From NCBI RefSeq assembly GCF_001027745.1, contig NZ_LECU01000004.1:558001-622000 (forward strand): DNA of 64,000 nucleotides, given 5' to 3'. Made by a program: the position numbers and the translations under genes. The DNA is from Pedobacter sp. BMA (GTDB taxonomy: Bacteria; Bacteroidota; Bacteroidia; Sphingobacteriales; Sphingobacteriaceae). Below the pieces are notes generated by a model. It was not told the DNA's origin and did not search any database. It saw nothing but the letters and a program-made list of their open reading frames with translations. Below, piece by piece: positions 1 through 8,224 of the stretch. Position 1 is the first letter of the stretch. Each line of letters starts with the position of its first letter.

Positions 1-1960
1 GATTTGCTGAATCGATATATAAATATTGGTTATCACCATCCCTAGTGGCGTTCCCGCCAGAGCGGAATGCTAAAGCTTGGTTTGATTGCTCCAATACATA
101 GCTTTGTCTTTCTGATTTAGAGAAACGATATGCAGCATTTATAGAGTAGGTTAGCGCTGGAATGATTTTATACTTTACCCCGCCTTGAACTTTAATATCA
201 AGCATTTGAAGCGTAGTGTAATTGTTTTCTAATTCATTGAGAATATTAAACGGCGCATAATTTCTTACAAAATATTCAAGGTTACCATTTTCATCATAAG
301 GTGTAATTAAACGACTCGTATTGCGGGCATAATTGTAAGGATTGACGTCAAATTCGCGGTAGTAACTACCATATACCGGATCAGATTGCCTGTCGGAGTT
401 TCCGCTTGGTGTTCTCTGGTTACGAACAGATCCAGTAGTTAAGAGTTCGAAACTTAATTTTTTACTTGGAGCAAAATTTACTCTGAAGTTAGCAGTAAAA
501 CGATCTACGTTACTTCCAATAGTCTGACCTTTATCATTCAGATAAGATGTGGAAGCATAAGTCTGAAATTTTTCGGTACCAGAGGTTACACTTAGAGAGT
601 GTTCCTGTTTTAAAGAGTTTTTATAAAGAATATCAAACCAATCAGTATTTGCATTGGCATATCTATTTAAAAAATTGGAAACACTCGCTTTATCATATTT
701 CAAAGCAAATGTTTTTGTAGCCGGATCATAATTATAAAGCTGATTATACATTTTATAAAAGATGCCACCGTCCTGACCACTTGATGATCCTGGAATCTGA
801 TATGCACCTTTGTTAAAATATTCAATCAAAACAGACATTTGTTCGTCTGAATTTAAAATATCTGTTCCTTCGTAACTCGGTTTGGAATAGGTTGTAAAGT
901 TACCAGTATAGCTGATTTTTGGAGCGCCCTCAGTTTGTCTACCTTTTTTAGTAGTGACCACGATAACCCCATTCATAGCTCTAGCACCATACATTGCTGT
1001 TGCTGCCGCGTCCTTTAGTATATTGAAACTTTCAATATCATCGGCGTTCAAACCTGCTACTGATGAACCAAGTAAAGTATTAGCATCTCCACTGGACAAA
1101 GCTTCATTAGAAATATTCACAACGTCTTCCAAAATAATTCCATCAACAACCCAAAGCGGCTTGTTATCTCCAGATAAAGAAGTTGCACCACGAACACGAA
1201 TTTTAGGGGCTGCACCAAAGGTTCCCGAAACATTTTGTAATGTTACACCGGCGACCTGACCTTCCAACATCCGGCTAATATCGGATACACCTAACCTTTC
1301 TACTTCGGATACTTTAAGCTGAGTAGCAGCTCCTGTAAATAATTTTCTATCTAACTGTTGATAACCGGTCGAAACTACATTTACTTCTTTCAATTGCGCT
1401 GCATCTTCTTCAAGTGTTACATTAATCGTTGTTCTCGAACCTATTTCAACCTCAACGTTTTTGTATCCGATATAGCTGAAAACTAACGTGGCCCCTTCTT
1501 TGACGGAAATTGAATAATCGCCGCTACTCGTGGTAGAGACAGCGTTTGCAGCACCTTTCTCGCGCACGCTAACTCCAGGTAACACGGAACCACTCTTATC
1601 CCTTACCTTGCCCGTTACACGAACAGCAACAAAGAAATCCACTACCTTATCTAGTATTGATCTTTCTTTTAAACTAATGAGAATTGTCTTATCTTCTATG
1701 GTATAGGTAAGATCCCTATCGGCAATGATTTTTGCCATAACCTCTTCAATCGTAGCTCGGTTAAAACTAGCATTAATTGTGGTGGTACTTTTGATTTTAT
1801 TGGTTGATAACAAAACGTCATACCCAGATTGCTGCCTAATTTCCTTAAACATTCTTTCCAGGGTAACATTTCTTTCTTTTAATGTAATGAACTGGCCATA
1901 GGTAGCGGCACTTACCTGCATGAGGGAAGTCAACAGAACAGCCGTAATTAACTTCATCAT
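1..1960 (-). CDS. SusC/RagA-type TonB-linked outer membrane receptor with STN domain (3' end beyond window)
   Basis: About 653 N-terminal residues are visible and the frame stays open to the window edge, so the C-terminal barrel is missing. From the start at 1960 (MMKLITAV) there is a signal peptide, then a secretin/TonB N-terminal (STN) domain at about residues 20-100, then a carboxypeptidase-regulatory-like beta-sandwich (GKVRDKSGSVLPGVSV), then a TonB plug with the SusC signature region (VRGATSL, LWVVDGI, ILKDAAATAMYGARAMNGVI). SusC proteins import glycans, peptides or chelates across the outer membrane using TonB energy. The STN domain is the part that contacts a FecR anti-sigma factor, and such a gene lies directly upstream, so this is probably a FecA-like signalling receptor. 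The substrate cannot be told. A SusD partner, if present, would lie outside the window. Confidence 0.93.
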   Translation of the reverse strand, partial: MMKLITAVLLTSLMQVSAATYGQFITLKERNVTLERMFKEIRQQSGYDVLLSTNKIKSTTTINASFNRATIEEVMAKIIADRDLTYTIEDKTILISLKERSILDKVVDFFVAVRVTGKVRDKSGSVLPGVSVREKGAANAVSTTSSGDYSISVKEGATLVFSYIGYKNVEVEIGSRTTINVTLEEDAAQLKEVNVVSTGYQQLDRKLFTGAATQLKVSEVERLGVSDISRMLEGQVAGVTLQNVSGTFGAAPKIRVRGATSLSGDNKPLWVVDGIILEDVVNISNEALSSGDANTLLGSSVAGLNADDIESFNILKDAAATAMYGARAMNGVIVVTTKKGRQTEGAPKISYTGNFTTYSKPSYEGTDILNSDEQMSVLIEYFNKGAYQIPGSSSGQDGGIFYKMYNQLYNYDPATKTFALKYDKASVSNFLNRYANANTDWFDILYKNSLKQEHSLSVTSGTEKFQTYASTSYLNDKGQTIGSNVDRFTANFRVNFAPSKKLSFELLTTGSVRNQRTPSGNSDRQSDPVYGSYYREFDVNPYNYARNTSRLITPYDENGNLEYFVRNYAPFNILNELENNYTTLQMLDIKVQGGVKYKIIPALTYSINAAYRFSKSERQSYVLEQSNQALAFRSGGNATRDGDNQYLYIDSAN

Positions 1961-2298
1961 TAATAATAATTTAGGTATGTAGCGTCGTTGCGTACATAAA
2001 ATTTTAATATAAATTTTGTACATTTAATAGTCTGTTTTAGCGAACTGCAATGAAGTTTGGACGCAAAATTGCGTTCGCAGTTATTCAAGAAATAATTGGT
2101 TTAATCGATCCGGTTTACGGAATAGTTAAACAGACATAAAAGGGAGTGTTGAAGCGCTCCTTTTTTTATGCATTTAACTTTTTGAATCGTCAGATCTGTT
2201 GTCGAAGTGTGGTCATAGTTGTTTACGTTTAGGGTGATTTTAATTAGTTATTTTATTTTTATAGATAAAGGTTAGTTATGCCTCCATCTGTGGCTCGT
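1961..2298. other. Intergenic region between fecR and the SusC gene
   Basis: There is no convincing ORF in these 338 bases. They hold the hairpin at 2137-2168 and an imperfect AT-rich inverted repeat at about 1992-2021 (GTACATAAAATTT against AAATTTTGTAC, one bulged base), 32-61 bases before the SusC start. The repeat could be a regulator site for the receptor gene, which in sigma/FecR systems is usually transcribed separately by the cognate sigma factor. No standard TAnnTTTG box stands out here, which would fit an ECF-dependent promoter. Confidence 0.4.
2137..2168. terminator. Hairpin terminator between fecR and the SusC gene
   Basis: GGAGTG pairs with CGCTCC around the loop TTGAAG. The stem is flanked by an A-run on the left and a T-run on the right, so it could stop transcription in either direction. 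It separates the fecR gene from the downstream receptor gene. Confidence 0.5.
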
Positions 2299-3462
2299 TC
2301 AATCTTTGTAGACAATTAGTTTTTTGTCCTTGATATCAAATTTCACTTCTCCTGTCTGCTCGAATTTTCGCAATACCTGAGATATCTTATCGAAGCGGCT
2401 TACCGTTCCATAATACATTACATCCTTGGCCGACTGATCTGCAAATTCAACTTTCACGTCATACCAGCGTGCTATTTTTCTTAAAATACTTTCCTGCTTT
2501 TCGTTGTTAAACATGAAATAACCATTCTTCCAGGCAATTGATTCATCAGTATCAACTTCGTCAACCCTGAACACTCCGTTATTGAGTACCGCCTGTTCAC
2601 CAGGTTTAAGGATTTCCCAATGGCCATTTTGGAAATTTTCTATTTTCACACTTCCCTCAAGTAGAGTTGTTCGCGTTACACCTTCGTCAGCATAACTGTT
2701 AACGTTAAAATGTGTACCTAAAACGGTTAGCTCCTGTTTTGCTGTTTTAACAATAAATGGATGTGATTTGTCTTTTGCAACCTCAAAATAGGCCTCTCCG
2801 GCTAATTGCACTTGACGAATTGTACCGTTTCCAAGATTTAATGGATAGGTTAACGATGATGCTGCATTCAACCAAACTGTAGAGCCATCTGGTAGCTTAA
2901 TCTGCCATTCTCCTCCGTTTGGTGTAGTGATAGTATTCTTTTTAGTGTCATCTATTAACTCACTCGATTTAATAATATGGTACACCAATTGTCCGTTCGC
3001 TGTTTTCGTTACTGCCATGCCTGCATCTTCCATTAAGTCGCCTGCTGCCGCGTCGTTCAGAGAAATTCTCCTTCCATTCGCTAAAGTTAAAATGGCTTTA
3101 TTACTTCCTGGTGCAAAATCAGTGGCAAAAACGTGCTCTTTTTTTCGGGTCACATTAACATAAGTAGAAAGGGAGAATACAATCAGCACAACAGCTGCCG
3201 CAGCCCACCACCATTTTAAAATGATAGATTTGAATGATTTTATTTTCGGCTTATCGCTCGCGAGAATTGTTTCCAGAACATTGTCCCAGTCTTGCTGATC
3301 GTCTATAGTCCTATCAACCATTTGCGCTTCAATTAACTTCACAATTTCACCATTGATTAACAAAGGATATTCCTCTGCTAATTGAAGTAACTCCCGCCGC
3401 TCAATGCTGCTTAGTTCTCCGTCAGTAAATTGTTTTAAAAGATAGTTGATTCGTTGGTCCAT
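2299..3462 (-). CDS. FecR-family anti-sigma factor
   Basis: A 387-residue protein with a cytoplasmic N-terminal region (about 1-78), one membrane span at about 80-102 (rich in W, A and V), a periplasmic FecR beta domain in the middle (GGEWQIKLPDGSTVWLN and the segment GEAYFEVAKDKSHPF) and a C-terminal DUF4974 domain. FecR proteins hold an ECF sigma factor inactive and release it when the STN domain of a loaded outer-membrane receptor signals across the periplasm. The gene lies 62 bases downstream of the sigma gene and upstream of the SusC/STN receptor, which completes the trio. Length and domain order are normal for Bacteroidota. Confidence 0.95.
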   Translation of the reverse strand: MDQRINYLLKQFTDGELSSIERRELLQLAEEYPLLINGEIVKLIEAQMVDRTIDDQQDWDNVLETILASDKPKIKSFKSIILKWWWAAAAVVLIVFSLSTYVNVTRKKEHVFATDFAPGSNKAILTLANGRRISLNDAAAGDLMEDAGMAVTKTANGQLVYHIIKSSELIDDTKKNTITTPNGGEWQIKLPDGSTVWLNAASSLTYPLNLGNGTIRQVQLAGEAYFEVAKDKSHPFIVKTAKQELTVLGTHFNVNSYADEGVTRTTLLEGSVKIENFQNGHWEILKPGEQAVLNNGVFRVDEVDTDESIAWKNGYFMFNNEKQESILRKIARWYDVKVEFADQSAKDVMYYGTVSRFDKISQVLRKFEQTGEVKFDIKDKKLIVYKD

Positions 3463-3524
3463 AATGATTCTGACTATAAGAAGACAGATATTGAAATTAG
3501 GACTATCGGAAAATGAATTTTATT

Positions 3525-4124
3525 TTATTTTATTTTAAAAAAAGTAAATGCAAAGGGTAAAACCATAGTAATTCCGTACTGTTCCAGGTAAGAACGAATG
3601 AATTTCAGCGATTGTACCAATGCATTTTTTACAGTATTGGGGGAAATACCTAGTAATTCCGCGATTTCGGGAATGCTTTTTCCATCACTTCTGCTAAGAT
3701 GATAAATTTTCTTTCGCTGGCTAGGAAGTTTATCAACTGCCTGAGCAATAATTCGGGTAACCTCATTAACCTGTATTGTATTGAGTGTATTATACTCAGC
3801 ATGATCATTTTTGGAAGCCATTATATTGACCAGCTTCTCATCCCGGAGTTTTTTCTTCAGATAGCTAAGACACTCATTCGAAACATATTTATATAAGTAA
3901 GCCTTTATATTTTCTACGAAGGCTAACTTATCCCTATTTAACCATAGTCGAAGGAACGAATCCTGAATGATCTCTTTCGCATCGTCCTGGTCTTTAGTAA
4001 ATTTCAATGCAAACGCCTGTAATATTGGAAGATACTGAAAAAACAGCTCAGAGAAAGCCTTTTCGTCACCTTCCACAATCTTATCTATCAGCACCCGATC
4101 ATTACTTGTTCCGTTTGATATCAT
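3525..4124 (-). CDS. ECF RNA polymerase sigma-70 factor (Bacteroidota FecI-like)
   Basis: A 199-residue protein with sigma region 2 near the N-terminus (FSELFFQYLPIL, then the DDAKEIIQDSFLRLW segment) and region 4 with a helix-turn-helix (KSIPEIAELLGISPNTVK) at about 150-185. It should direct RNA polymerase to the SusC receptor promoter and perhaps to other targets, under control of the FecR encoded next. The hydrophobic C-terminal tail (VLPFAFTFF) is common in Bacteroidota sigma factors of this family. Transcription with fecR is likely because both lie on one strand with a short gap. Confidence 0.95.
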   Translation of the reverse strand: MISNGTSNDRVLIDKIVEGDEKAFSELFFQYLPILQAFALKFTKDQDDAKEIIQDSFLRLWLNRDKLAFVENIKAYLYKYVSNECLSYLKKKLRDEKLVNIMASKNDHAEYNTLNTIQVNEVTRIIAQAVDKLPSQRKKIYHLSRSDGKSIPEIAELLGISPNTVKNALVQSLKFIRSYLEQYGITMVLPFAFTFFKIK

Positions 4125-4218
4125 ACATTCACAGTGGCGAAAACTGTTTGATAATTTAATAAGTTTTCAAGTTAGTTGACTTTATTAGAGAAGCTAAAAC
4201 GAATTAGGCCTATCTAAC

Positions 4219-4226
4219 CAAATATA
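4219..4226 (-). promoter_or_regulatory. Putative -7 box (TATATTTG) for the sigma-fecR unit
   Basis: An exact match to the Bacteroidota housekeeping -7 motif TAnnTTTG, 94 bases upstream of the sigma-factor start. No clear -33 TTG at the usual distance was found. Confidence 0.35.
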
Positions 4227-4261
4227 GTATTTCAATTGATTAGTTCAGCCAGAAATAATGT

Positions 4262-4293
4262 TAAAATAAAAAGCCCGACACAATGGTCAGGCT
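4262..4293 (-). terminator. Terminator of the act-cox operon
   Basis: Read on the minus strand: an AGCCTGAC arm, a short loop, a GTCGGGCT arm (one mismatch) and then TTTTTATTTT. It lies 19 bases past the DUF420 stop codon and closes the respiratory gene run. Confidence 0.75.
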
Positions 4294-4311
4294 CTATAAG
4301 TTTCAACTTAC

Positions 4312-4857
4312 TTAGTAATGGTAATAAGGCGATATCATTAGATAGACAATCACACCAGTAACAGCAACATATAACCACATCGGAAAAGTGATCCTTGCCA
4401 GCTTCCTGTGCTTATCAAATCGCTTAGCAAGTGCCCTTACATAAGTAACCAATACAAAAGGAATAATAATGACAGATAAGCAGATATGAGTAATTAAAAT
4501 AGAGAAATAAACATATTTTATCACACCTGTACCGCCGAACTTTGTCGAATCAGAAGTCATATGATAAGCTACATACATGGCCAGAAAGGCTACAGACAAA
4601 CCAATTGCAAACTTCATCAGGTTTTCATGCAATTTCTGTTTCCCGTTTTTAATGGCCCAAACCGCGGTTACCAGCACAATTGCAGTCAGTCCGTTAATCG
4701 CAGCATAAATGGGAGGTAAAAACGAAAGAGGTTTAATATCAGGGTTCCATTTCCGAAGGTTAACACCAAACAAAAGTGCCACCACTACCGGAATGGCTAC
4801 CGATAAAATAACAATCCATTTACTATATTTCTTTTCTATTGAATTATTTTCCATCAA
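4312..4857 (-). CDS. DUF420 membrane protein
   Basis: A 181-residue protein with five hydrophobic spans (about 14-32, 45-67, 83-102, 112-140, 155-175). It matches the DUF420 pattern: small polytopic proteins often encoded beside cytochrome oxidase genes and thought, but not proven, to help oxidase assembly. It is the last gene of the act-cox run, 52 bases after the Sco-like gene and just before a terminator. Histidines within the spans (AYHMTSD and TRTICLS-like ITHICLS) could bind heme or metal, but that is inference. The start could be either of two adjacent methionines. Confidence 0.85.
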   Translation of the reverse strand: MMENNSIEKKYSKWIVILSVAIPVVVALLFGVNLRKWNPDIKPLSFLPPIYAAINGLTAIVLVTAVWAIKNGKQKLHENLMKFAIGLSVAFLAMYVAYHMTSDSTKFGGTGVIKYVYFSILITHICLSVIIIPFVLVTYVRALAKRFDKHRKLARITFPMWLYVAVTGVIVYLMISPYYHY

Positions 4858-4909
4858 CTGTTTATTAAATAATGATAATTAGGTATTCATGATTTTGAGA
4901 AAATCATGA

Positions 4910-5605
4910 CTACCTTCCATCCTTTAAATTTCTTAAATACTCTGCAATCAAAACTTTAATCTCATCCTCCAGCCTTGCAGTAGACTGTTGATTGTCGGCA
5001 TCATAAATGCCTCTGATCCGGTGCTGATGATCAATAAGTAATAGCTTATTGCTGAAGATGTAACTCGTCTTTCCTCCTTGCTCATCAGCCACAACATCCA
5101 GAAGTAAACCTTTTCTAATCCACGGATAGGTTTTAACCGTATCTCCCGACATCAGATCCCATTTGGAAGCTAACACGCCTAAACTATCTGCATATCGTTT
5201 CAACGCTACTGGCGCCTCCTGTTTAACGGCTAAACTTAAAAACCTGACAAGGGGTTTATGTTCATAACTAACAGAAAGCTGTTTCAAATAATGATTAGCC
5301 TGCTGAGTTCCCGCGTTTGCGTTAAACAAATTCAGTACAACGATCTTGTTTTCAAAAGATTTCCACTGTAAAGTTTTACTTTCCTGATTAATCAGGTCGA
5401 AATCTGGCACCTCGTGGTAAATGGTATCCGGAATTTTCTTACCTTTTACACTGTGAAATGTTCCCGACAAACGTTTCTCTCCAAAGTAAGGAAGGCTCTT
5501 GTACCGGTTCTTAGCAAAGTGAGGCAATAAGTAAAAAAACAAAAATCCCGGTATAGCTAAAATGCTTACCAGGATTAATACCTTTTTTATAGGGTTTGGT
5601 TTCAT
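4910..5605 (-). CDS. Sco1/SenC-like protein lacking all copper ligands
   Basis: A 231-residue protein with an N-terminal membrane anchor (about 9-29) and a thioredoxin-like fold recognisable from the Sco pattern: VPDFDLINQ, NKIVVLNLF, APVALKRYADSLG, KWDLMSGD and LLLIDHQHRIRGIYD. Normal Sco proteins deliver copper to the CuA centre of oxidase subunit II with a CxxxC pair and a histidine. Here the CxxxC position reads NLFNANAGT (92-100), the expected His position is Phe184 (YIFSNKLL), and the protein has no cysteine. It cannot be a classical Cu chaperone. The frame is intact and the start overlaps the subunit IV stop by one base, so the gene looks expressed. It may be a structural assembly factor. 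Confidence 0.85.
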   Translation of the reverse strand: MKPNPIKKVLILVSILAIPGFLFFYLLPHFAKNRYKSLPYFGEKRLSGTFHSVKGKKIPDTIYHEVPDFDLINQESKTLQWKSFENKIVVLNLFNANAGTQQANHYLKQLSVSYEHKPLVRFLSLAVKQEAPVALKRYADSLGVLASKWDLMSGDTVKTYPWIRKGLLLDVVADEQGGKTSYIFSNKLLLIDHQHRIRGIYDADNQQSTARLEDEIKVLIAEYLRNLKDGR

Positions 5606-5958
5606 TAATGACTCATCATGTGTAAGTTCAAATAACCGCCTTCAATAAGCATTAAAACTATGAAGTAAATGATGAAAATAAACGTTACCGTTAATGATAA
5701 CTGCAAACCAAGTTTCTCAAATTTCAAGTGCATGAAGTAAGCTACGATATAGAATGCTTTTAATAATGTTAAAGCAATGTATACAAAGTTACCTACGTGC
5801 TGGCTCATTGCGCCATTTGGAATCAGTACCAGGGCAATGATAAATTCAATGGCAGTGATTAAAGATAATATACCGGCAACTTTCCAGATCTTACCTTTGC
5901 TCATTCCTGCATGGTCGCCATGCTCGTGCCCTTCTTCTGTATGTGTATGTTGTGACAT
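5605..5958 (-). CDS. Cytochrome c oxidase subunit IV (COX4_pro type)
   Basis: A 117-residue protein starting at MSQHTHTEEG. A longer reading to 6012 would overlap the subunit III gene and add an unlikely leader, so the start at 5958 is preferred. A His-rich N-terminus (HTHTEEGHEHGDHAG) is followed by three membrane spans (about 28-48, 55-76, 84-105), the layout of small caa3/Act-linked subunit IV proteins. The segment AFYIVAYFMHLKFE is the family hallmark. It sits between subunit III and the Sco-like gene. The role is stabilising the oxidase. The His-rich tail may bind metal, but this is inference. Confidence 0.9.
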   Translation of the reverse strand: MSQHTHTEEGHEHGDHAGMSKGKIWKVAGILSLITAIEFIIALVLIPNGAMSQHVGNFVYIALTLLKAFYIVAYFMHLKFEKLGLQLSLTVTFIFIIYFIVLMLIEGGYLNLHMMSH

Positions 5959-5983
5959 GTGAATATTTTTATATAATGATAAA

Positions 5984-6691
5984 TTAAACCAAATAGAAGA
6001 ATGTAAATACAAACACCCATACTAAATCAACAAAGTGCCAGTACAAACCAACTTTTTCAACCATCAGGTAATGACCTCTTTTTTCAAATGTTCCATTGAT
6101 TGTCATAATCAAAATGATAATATTGATTACAACACCACTGAATACGTGGAAACCGTGGAAACCTGTAATCGTAAAGAAAAGGTTAGCAAACTGCTGTGCT
6201 GCTATTTCCGAAACTGGTCCATCGAATAGGTGTTTTAACTCTTCAGCAGATGGTATAGAACCCCACCAGAAACCTTCGTGGTGTAAGTGAGACCACTCTA
6301 AAGCCTGGCAACCAAGAAACATGAAACCACCAATAACGGTAGCAACCATCCACCAGATCACTTCTTTCTTAGCACGGCGATGTCCCGCTTCTACTGCCAT
6401 AACCATAGTTACAGAACTTAAAATTAGGATAAACGTCATGATACCCACGAAAACAAGTGGAGCACCTGAATCTTTTAACCCAGGAATAGATTGGAAAACC
6501 AAATCCGGATCAGGCCACGTTAGTTTAGAGAAACGCTGTGCGCCATAGTAGACCAATAACGAAGAAAAGGTAAAAGCATCCGACAAGAGGAAAAACCACA
6601 TCATGATTTTACCATATTCTACCGACCACGGTGAACGACCGCCATCCCATGGTCCGGTTTTAACTTGATCTAATTGTGATACTGCATTCAT
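5984..6691 (-). CDS. Cytochrome c oxidase subunit III
   Basis: A 235-residue, multi-span protein of the heme-copper oxidase subunit III family. Family marks are KIMMWFFLLSDAFTFSSLL near the N-terminus, FFTITGFHGFHVFSGV in the third quarter and the C-terminal YWHFVDLVWVFVFTFFYL. Subunit III has no redox centre; it stabilises subunit I and proton uptake. This is the longer and more canonical of two neighbouring subunit III-like genes, 31 bases downstream of the shorter one. Confidence 0.93.
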   Translation of the reverse strand: MNAVSQLDQVKTGPWDGGRSPWSVEYGKIMMWFFLLSDAFTFSSLLVYYGAQRFSKLTWPDPDLVFQSIPGLKDSGAPLVFVGIMTFILILSSVTMVMAVEAGHRRAKKEVIWWMVATVIGGFMFLGCQALEWSHLHHEGFWWGSIPSAEELKHLFDGPVSEIAAQQFANLFFTITGFHGFHVFSGVVINIIILIMTINGTFEKRGHYLMVEKVGLYWHFVDLVWVFVFTFFYLV

Positions 6692-6722
6692 TTGGAAATA
6701 GTATAATAGTATGTTAACAAAT

Positions 6723-7301
6723 TTAACGGTTCAAAAGTAAAAAAACATAAAGATATATCCATAATATATCGATAAAATGCCAAAAAATAGAAGCAATTTC
6801 CATTTTGTATTGGCTCTGGGCAGCAGGAACATTCTTATAGCTACCTGCTAAAGCGTTGATGATCAAACCAACACCTGCAATAATGTGCAATAAGTGGACA
6901 CCTGATACCACATATATAAAAGAAATGGCTGCGTTATTACCAACCAAAGTAGCACCTGTCCTAACCATACTTCCCAATGCATTAAACTGCATAACCCCGA
7001 ACACAATAGCTAAAATCATTGTAATCCAAAGGAGTTTGCGCTCTAAACTGAAATTAAGTTTCTTTAATGCCTTCGAAGCCAGGAATAGTGTTAAGCTGCT
7101 TGCCAGGATTACTAAACTGGAATAAATAAAAGCATCTGGCAAAACTAAACCATGCCCCTTACCCTTCGATGCCGCAAATACAAGATAGTAACTAGTAAAG
7201 CCACCAAACATAATGGTAGAGGAGACCACAAATAGCCACACAATAAACTTTCGTGGCTTTGGGTCAAATGTATCAGGAATATTCTCCATCGTTAAAACCA
7301 T
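6723..7301 (-). CDS. Cytochrome c oxidase subunit III-like protein (short form)
   Basis: A 192-residue member of the subunit III family with about five spans. It has the C-terminal signature SIFWHFIDILWIYLYVFLLL and an internal VSGVHLLHIIAGV that matches the HxxHxxxG region of its neighbour. Two subunit III-like genes in a row are usual in Bacteroidota Act-oxidase clusters; they may form a heterodimeric subunit, or one may have a separate role. The gene begins three bases after ctaB. An alternative start at 7289 (MENIPDTF) is equally possible. Confidence 0.88.
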   Translation of the reverse strand: MVLTMENIPDTFDPKPRKFIVWLFVVSSTIMFGGFTSYYLVFAASKGKGHGLVLPDAFIYSSLVILASSLTLFLASKALKKLNFSLERKLLWITMILAIVFGVMQFNALGSMVRTGATLVGNNAAISFIYVVSGVHLLHIIAGVGLIINALAGSYKNVPAAQSQYKMEIASIFWHFIDILWIYLYVFLLLNR

Positions 7302-7304
7302 AAT

Positions 7305-8213
7305 TTATTTTGCAATGAAATTTAATAATAAACCCAGCTGTACAGCCGGAATGTAAAAAAATGAACAGAACATCACCTTTCTTGCGTCGGTAAGTTCCTG
7401 GTTTAAAAAAAGCTTAAGCGCTAGCCAGCTAAATATCAGCCCGGCAATTAAAGAAAGCGCTGCTATGTAATAACCACCAAAACCATAGAATGTTGGCAAA
7501 AGACTTACAGGAATTAGTATTAACGTACTGAGAAAAGTAACTAAAGCTGTTGTCCGGTCACGTTTCTTTGTAGGTAATAACCTGAATCCTGCTTTCTTGT
7601 AATCATCATCCAATACCCATGCAATTGCCCAGAAATGTGGAAACTGCCAAACAAACTGAATCAGGAATAATATACCAGCAATGTAATAGTCAATTTCATG
7701 GAACAATTCTGCTTTCAAACTGCCAAAGGCGGCCAGATAACCAATAAGCGGAGGCAACGCCCCAGGTATCGCACCAACAAATACTGCAATAGGCGATTTC
7801 CTTTTTAAAGGCGTGTAAGCAAAAGCATATAAAAGAATGGAAAACACTGACAGCAGTCCGGTTTCGAGGTTTAATTTGCCAAGTAACCACGTGCCAAGAA
7901 AAGCCATGAACACACCAAGAATTAATCCCTGTCCGGTCGTCATTCTACCAGCAGGCATTGGTCTGTCTTTAGTCCTGCTCATTAACTTATCCAGATCTTT
8001 TTCAATGATCTCGTTAAAGCAATTTGCAGCAGCAGTAACTAAAAACCCTCCGGCGATAAGGATTAGCCAGTTGCCCCAGTCTATCGTTGGAATATGTCCC
8101 CTACCCACTTGCATCTTCTGTCCGATCAAAAAAGAGATCGATGCAGAAAACACTACCGTAAACGATAGTCTGAACTTGATGAGTTTCGAAAAATCTGAAA
8201 ATATCTGCTTCAA
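7305..8213 (-). CDS. ctaB: Protoheme IX farnesyltransferase (heme O synthase)
   Basis: A 302-residue polytopic UbiA-family prenyltransferase. The Asp-rich motif NCFNEIIEKDLDKLMSRTKDRPMP-type region (given here only by key residues N, E, D, D, R, D) binds Mg and farnesyl diphosphate, and a second conserved loop includes WQFPHFWAIAW and DDDYKKAGFRLLP. It converts heme B to heme O, the precursor made into heme A by the CtaA product encoded just upstream, and both feed the A-type oxidase of the same operon. Length matches bacterial CtaB. Confidence 0.96.
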   Translation of the reverse strand: MKQIFSDFSKLIKFRLSFTVVFSASISFLIGQKMQVGRGHIPTIDWGNWLILIAGGFLVTAAANCFNEIIEKDLDKLMSRTKDRPMPAGRMTTGQGLILGVFMAFLGTWLLGKLNLETGLLSVFSILLYAFAYTPLKRKSPIAVFVGAIPGALPPLIGYLAAFGSLKAELFHEIDYYIAGILFLIQFVWQFPHFWAIAWVLDDDYKKAGFRLLPTKKRDRTTALVTFLSTLILIPVSLLPTFYGFGGYYIAALSLIAGLIFSWLALKLFLNQELTDARKVMFCSFFYIPAVQLGLLLNFIAK

Positions 8214-8224
8214 TACTATAATAT

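Noticed and set aside
954..1259. A 101-codon + strand ORF
   Set aside because: It is antisense to the conserved plug domain of the SusC gene, which accounts for this DNA.
4910..5605. Loss of Cys in the Sco-like protein through a sequencing frameshift
   Set aside because: The frame runs cleanly across the region with family residues on both sides, and two independent ligand sites are changed.
5958..6012. An N-terminal extension of the subunit IV gene
   Set aside because: It would overlap the subunit III gene and lacks family similarity; the His-rich MSQHTHTEE start is typical.
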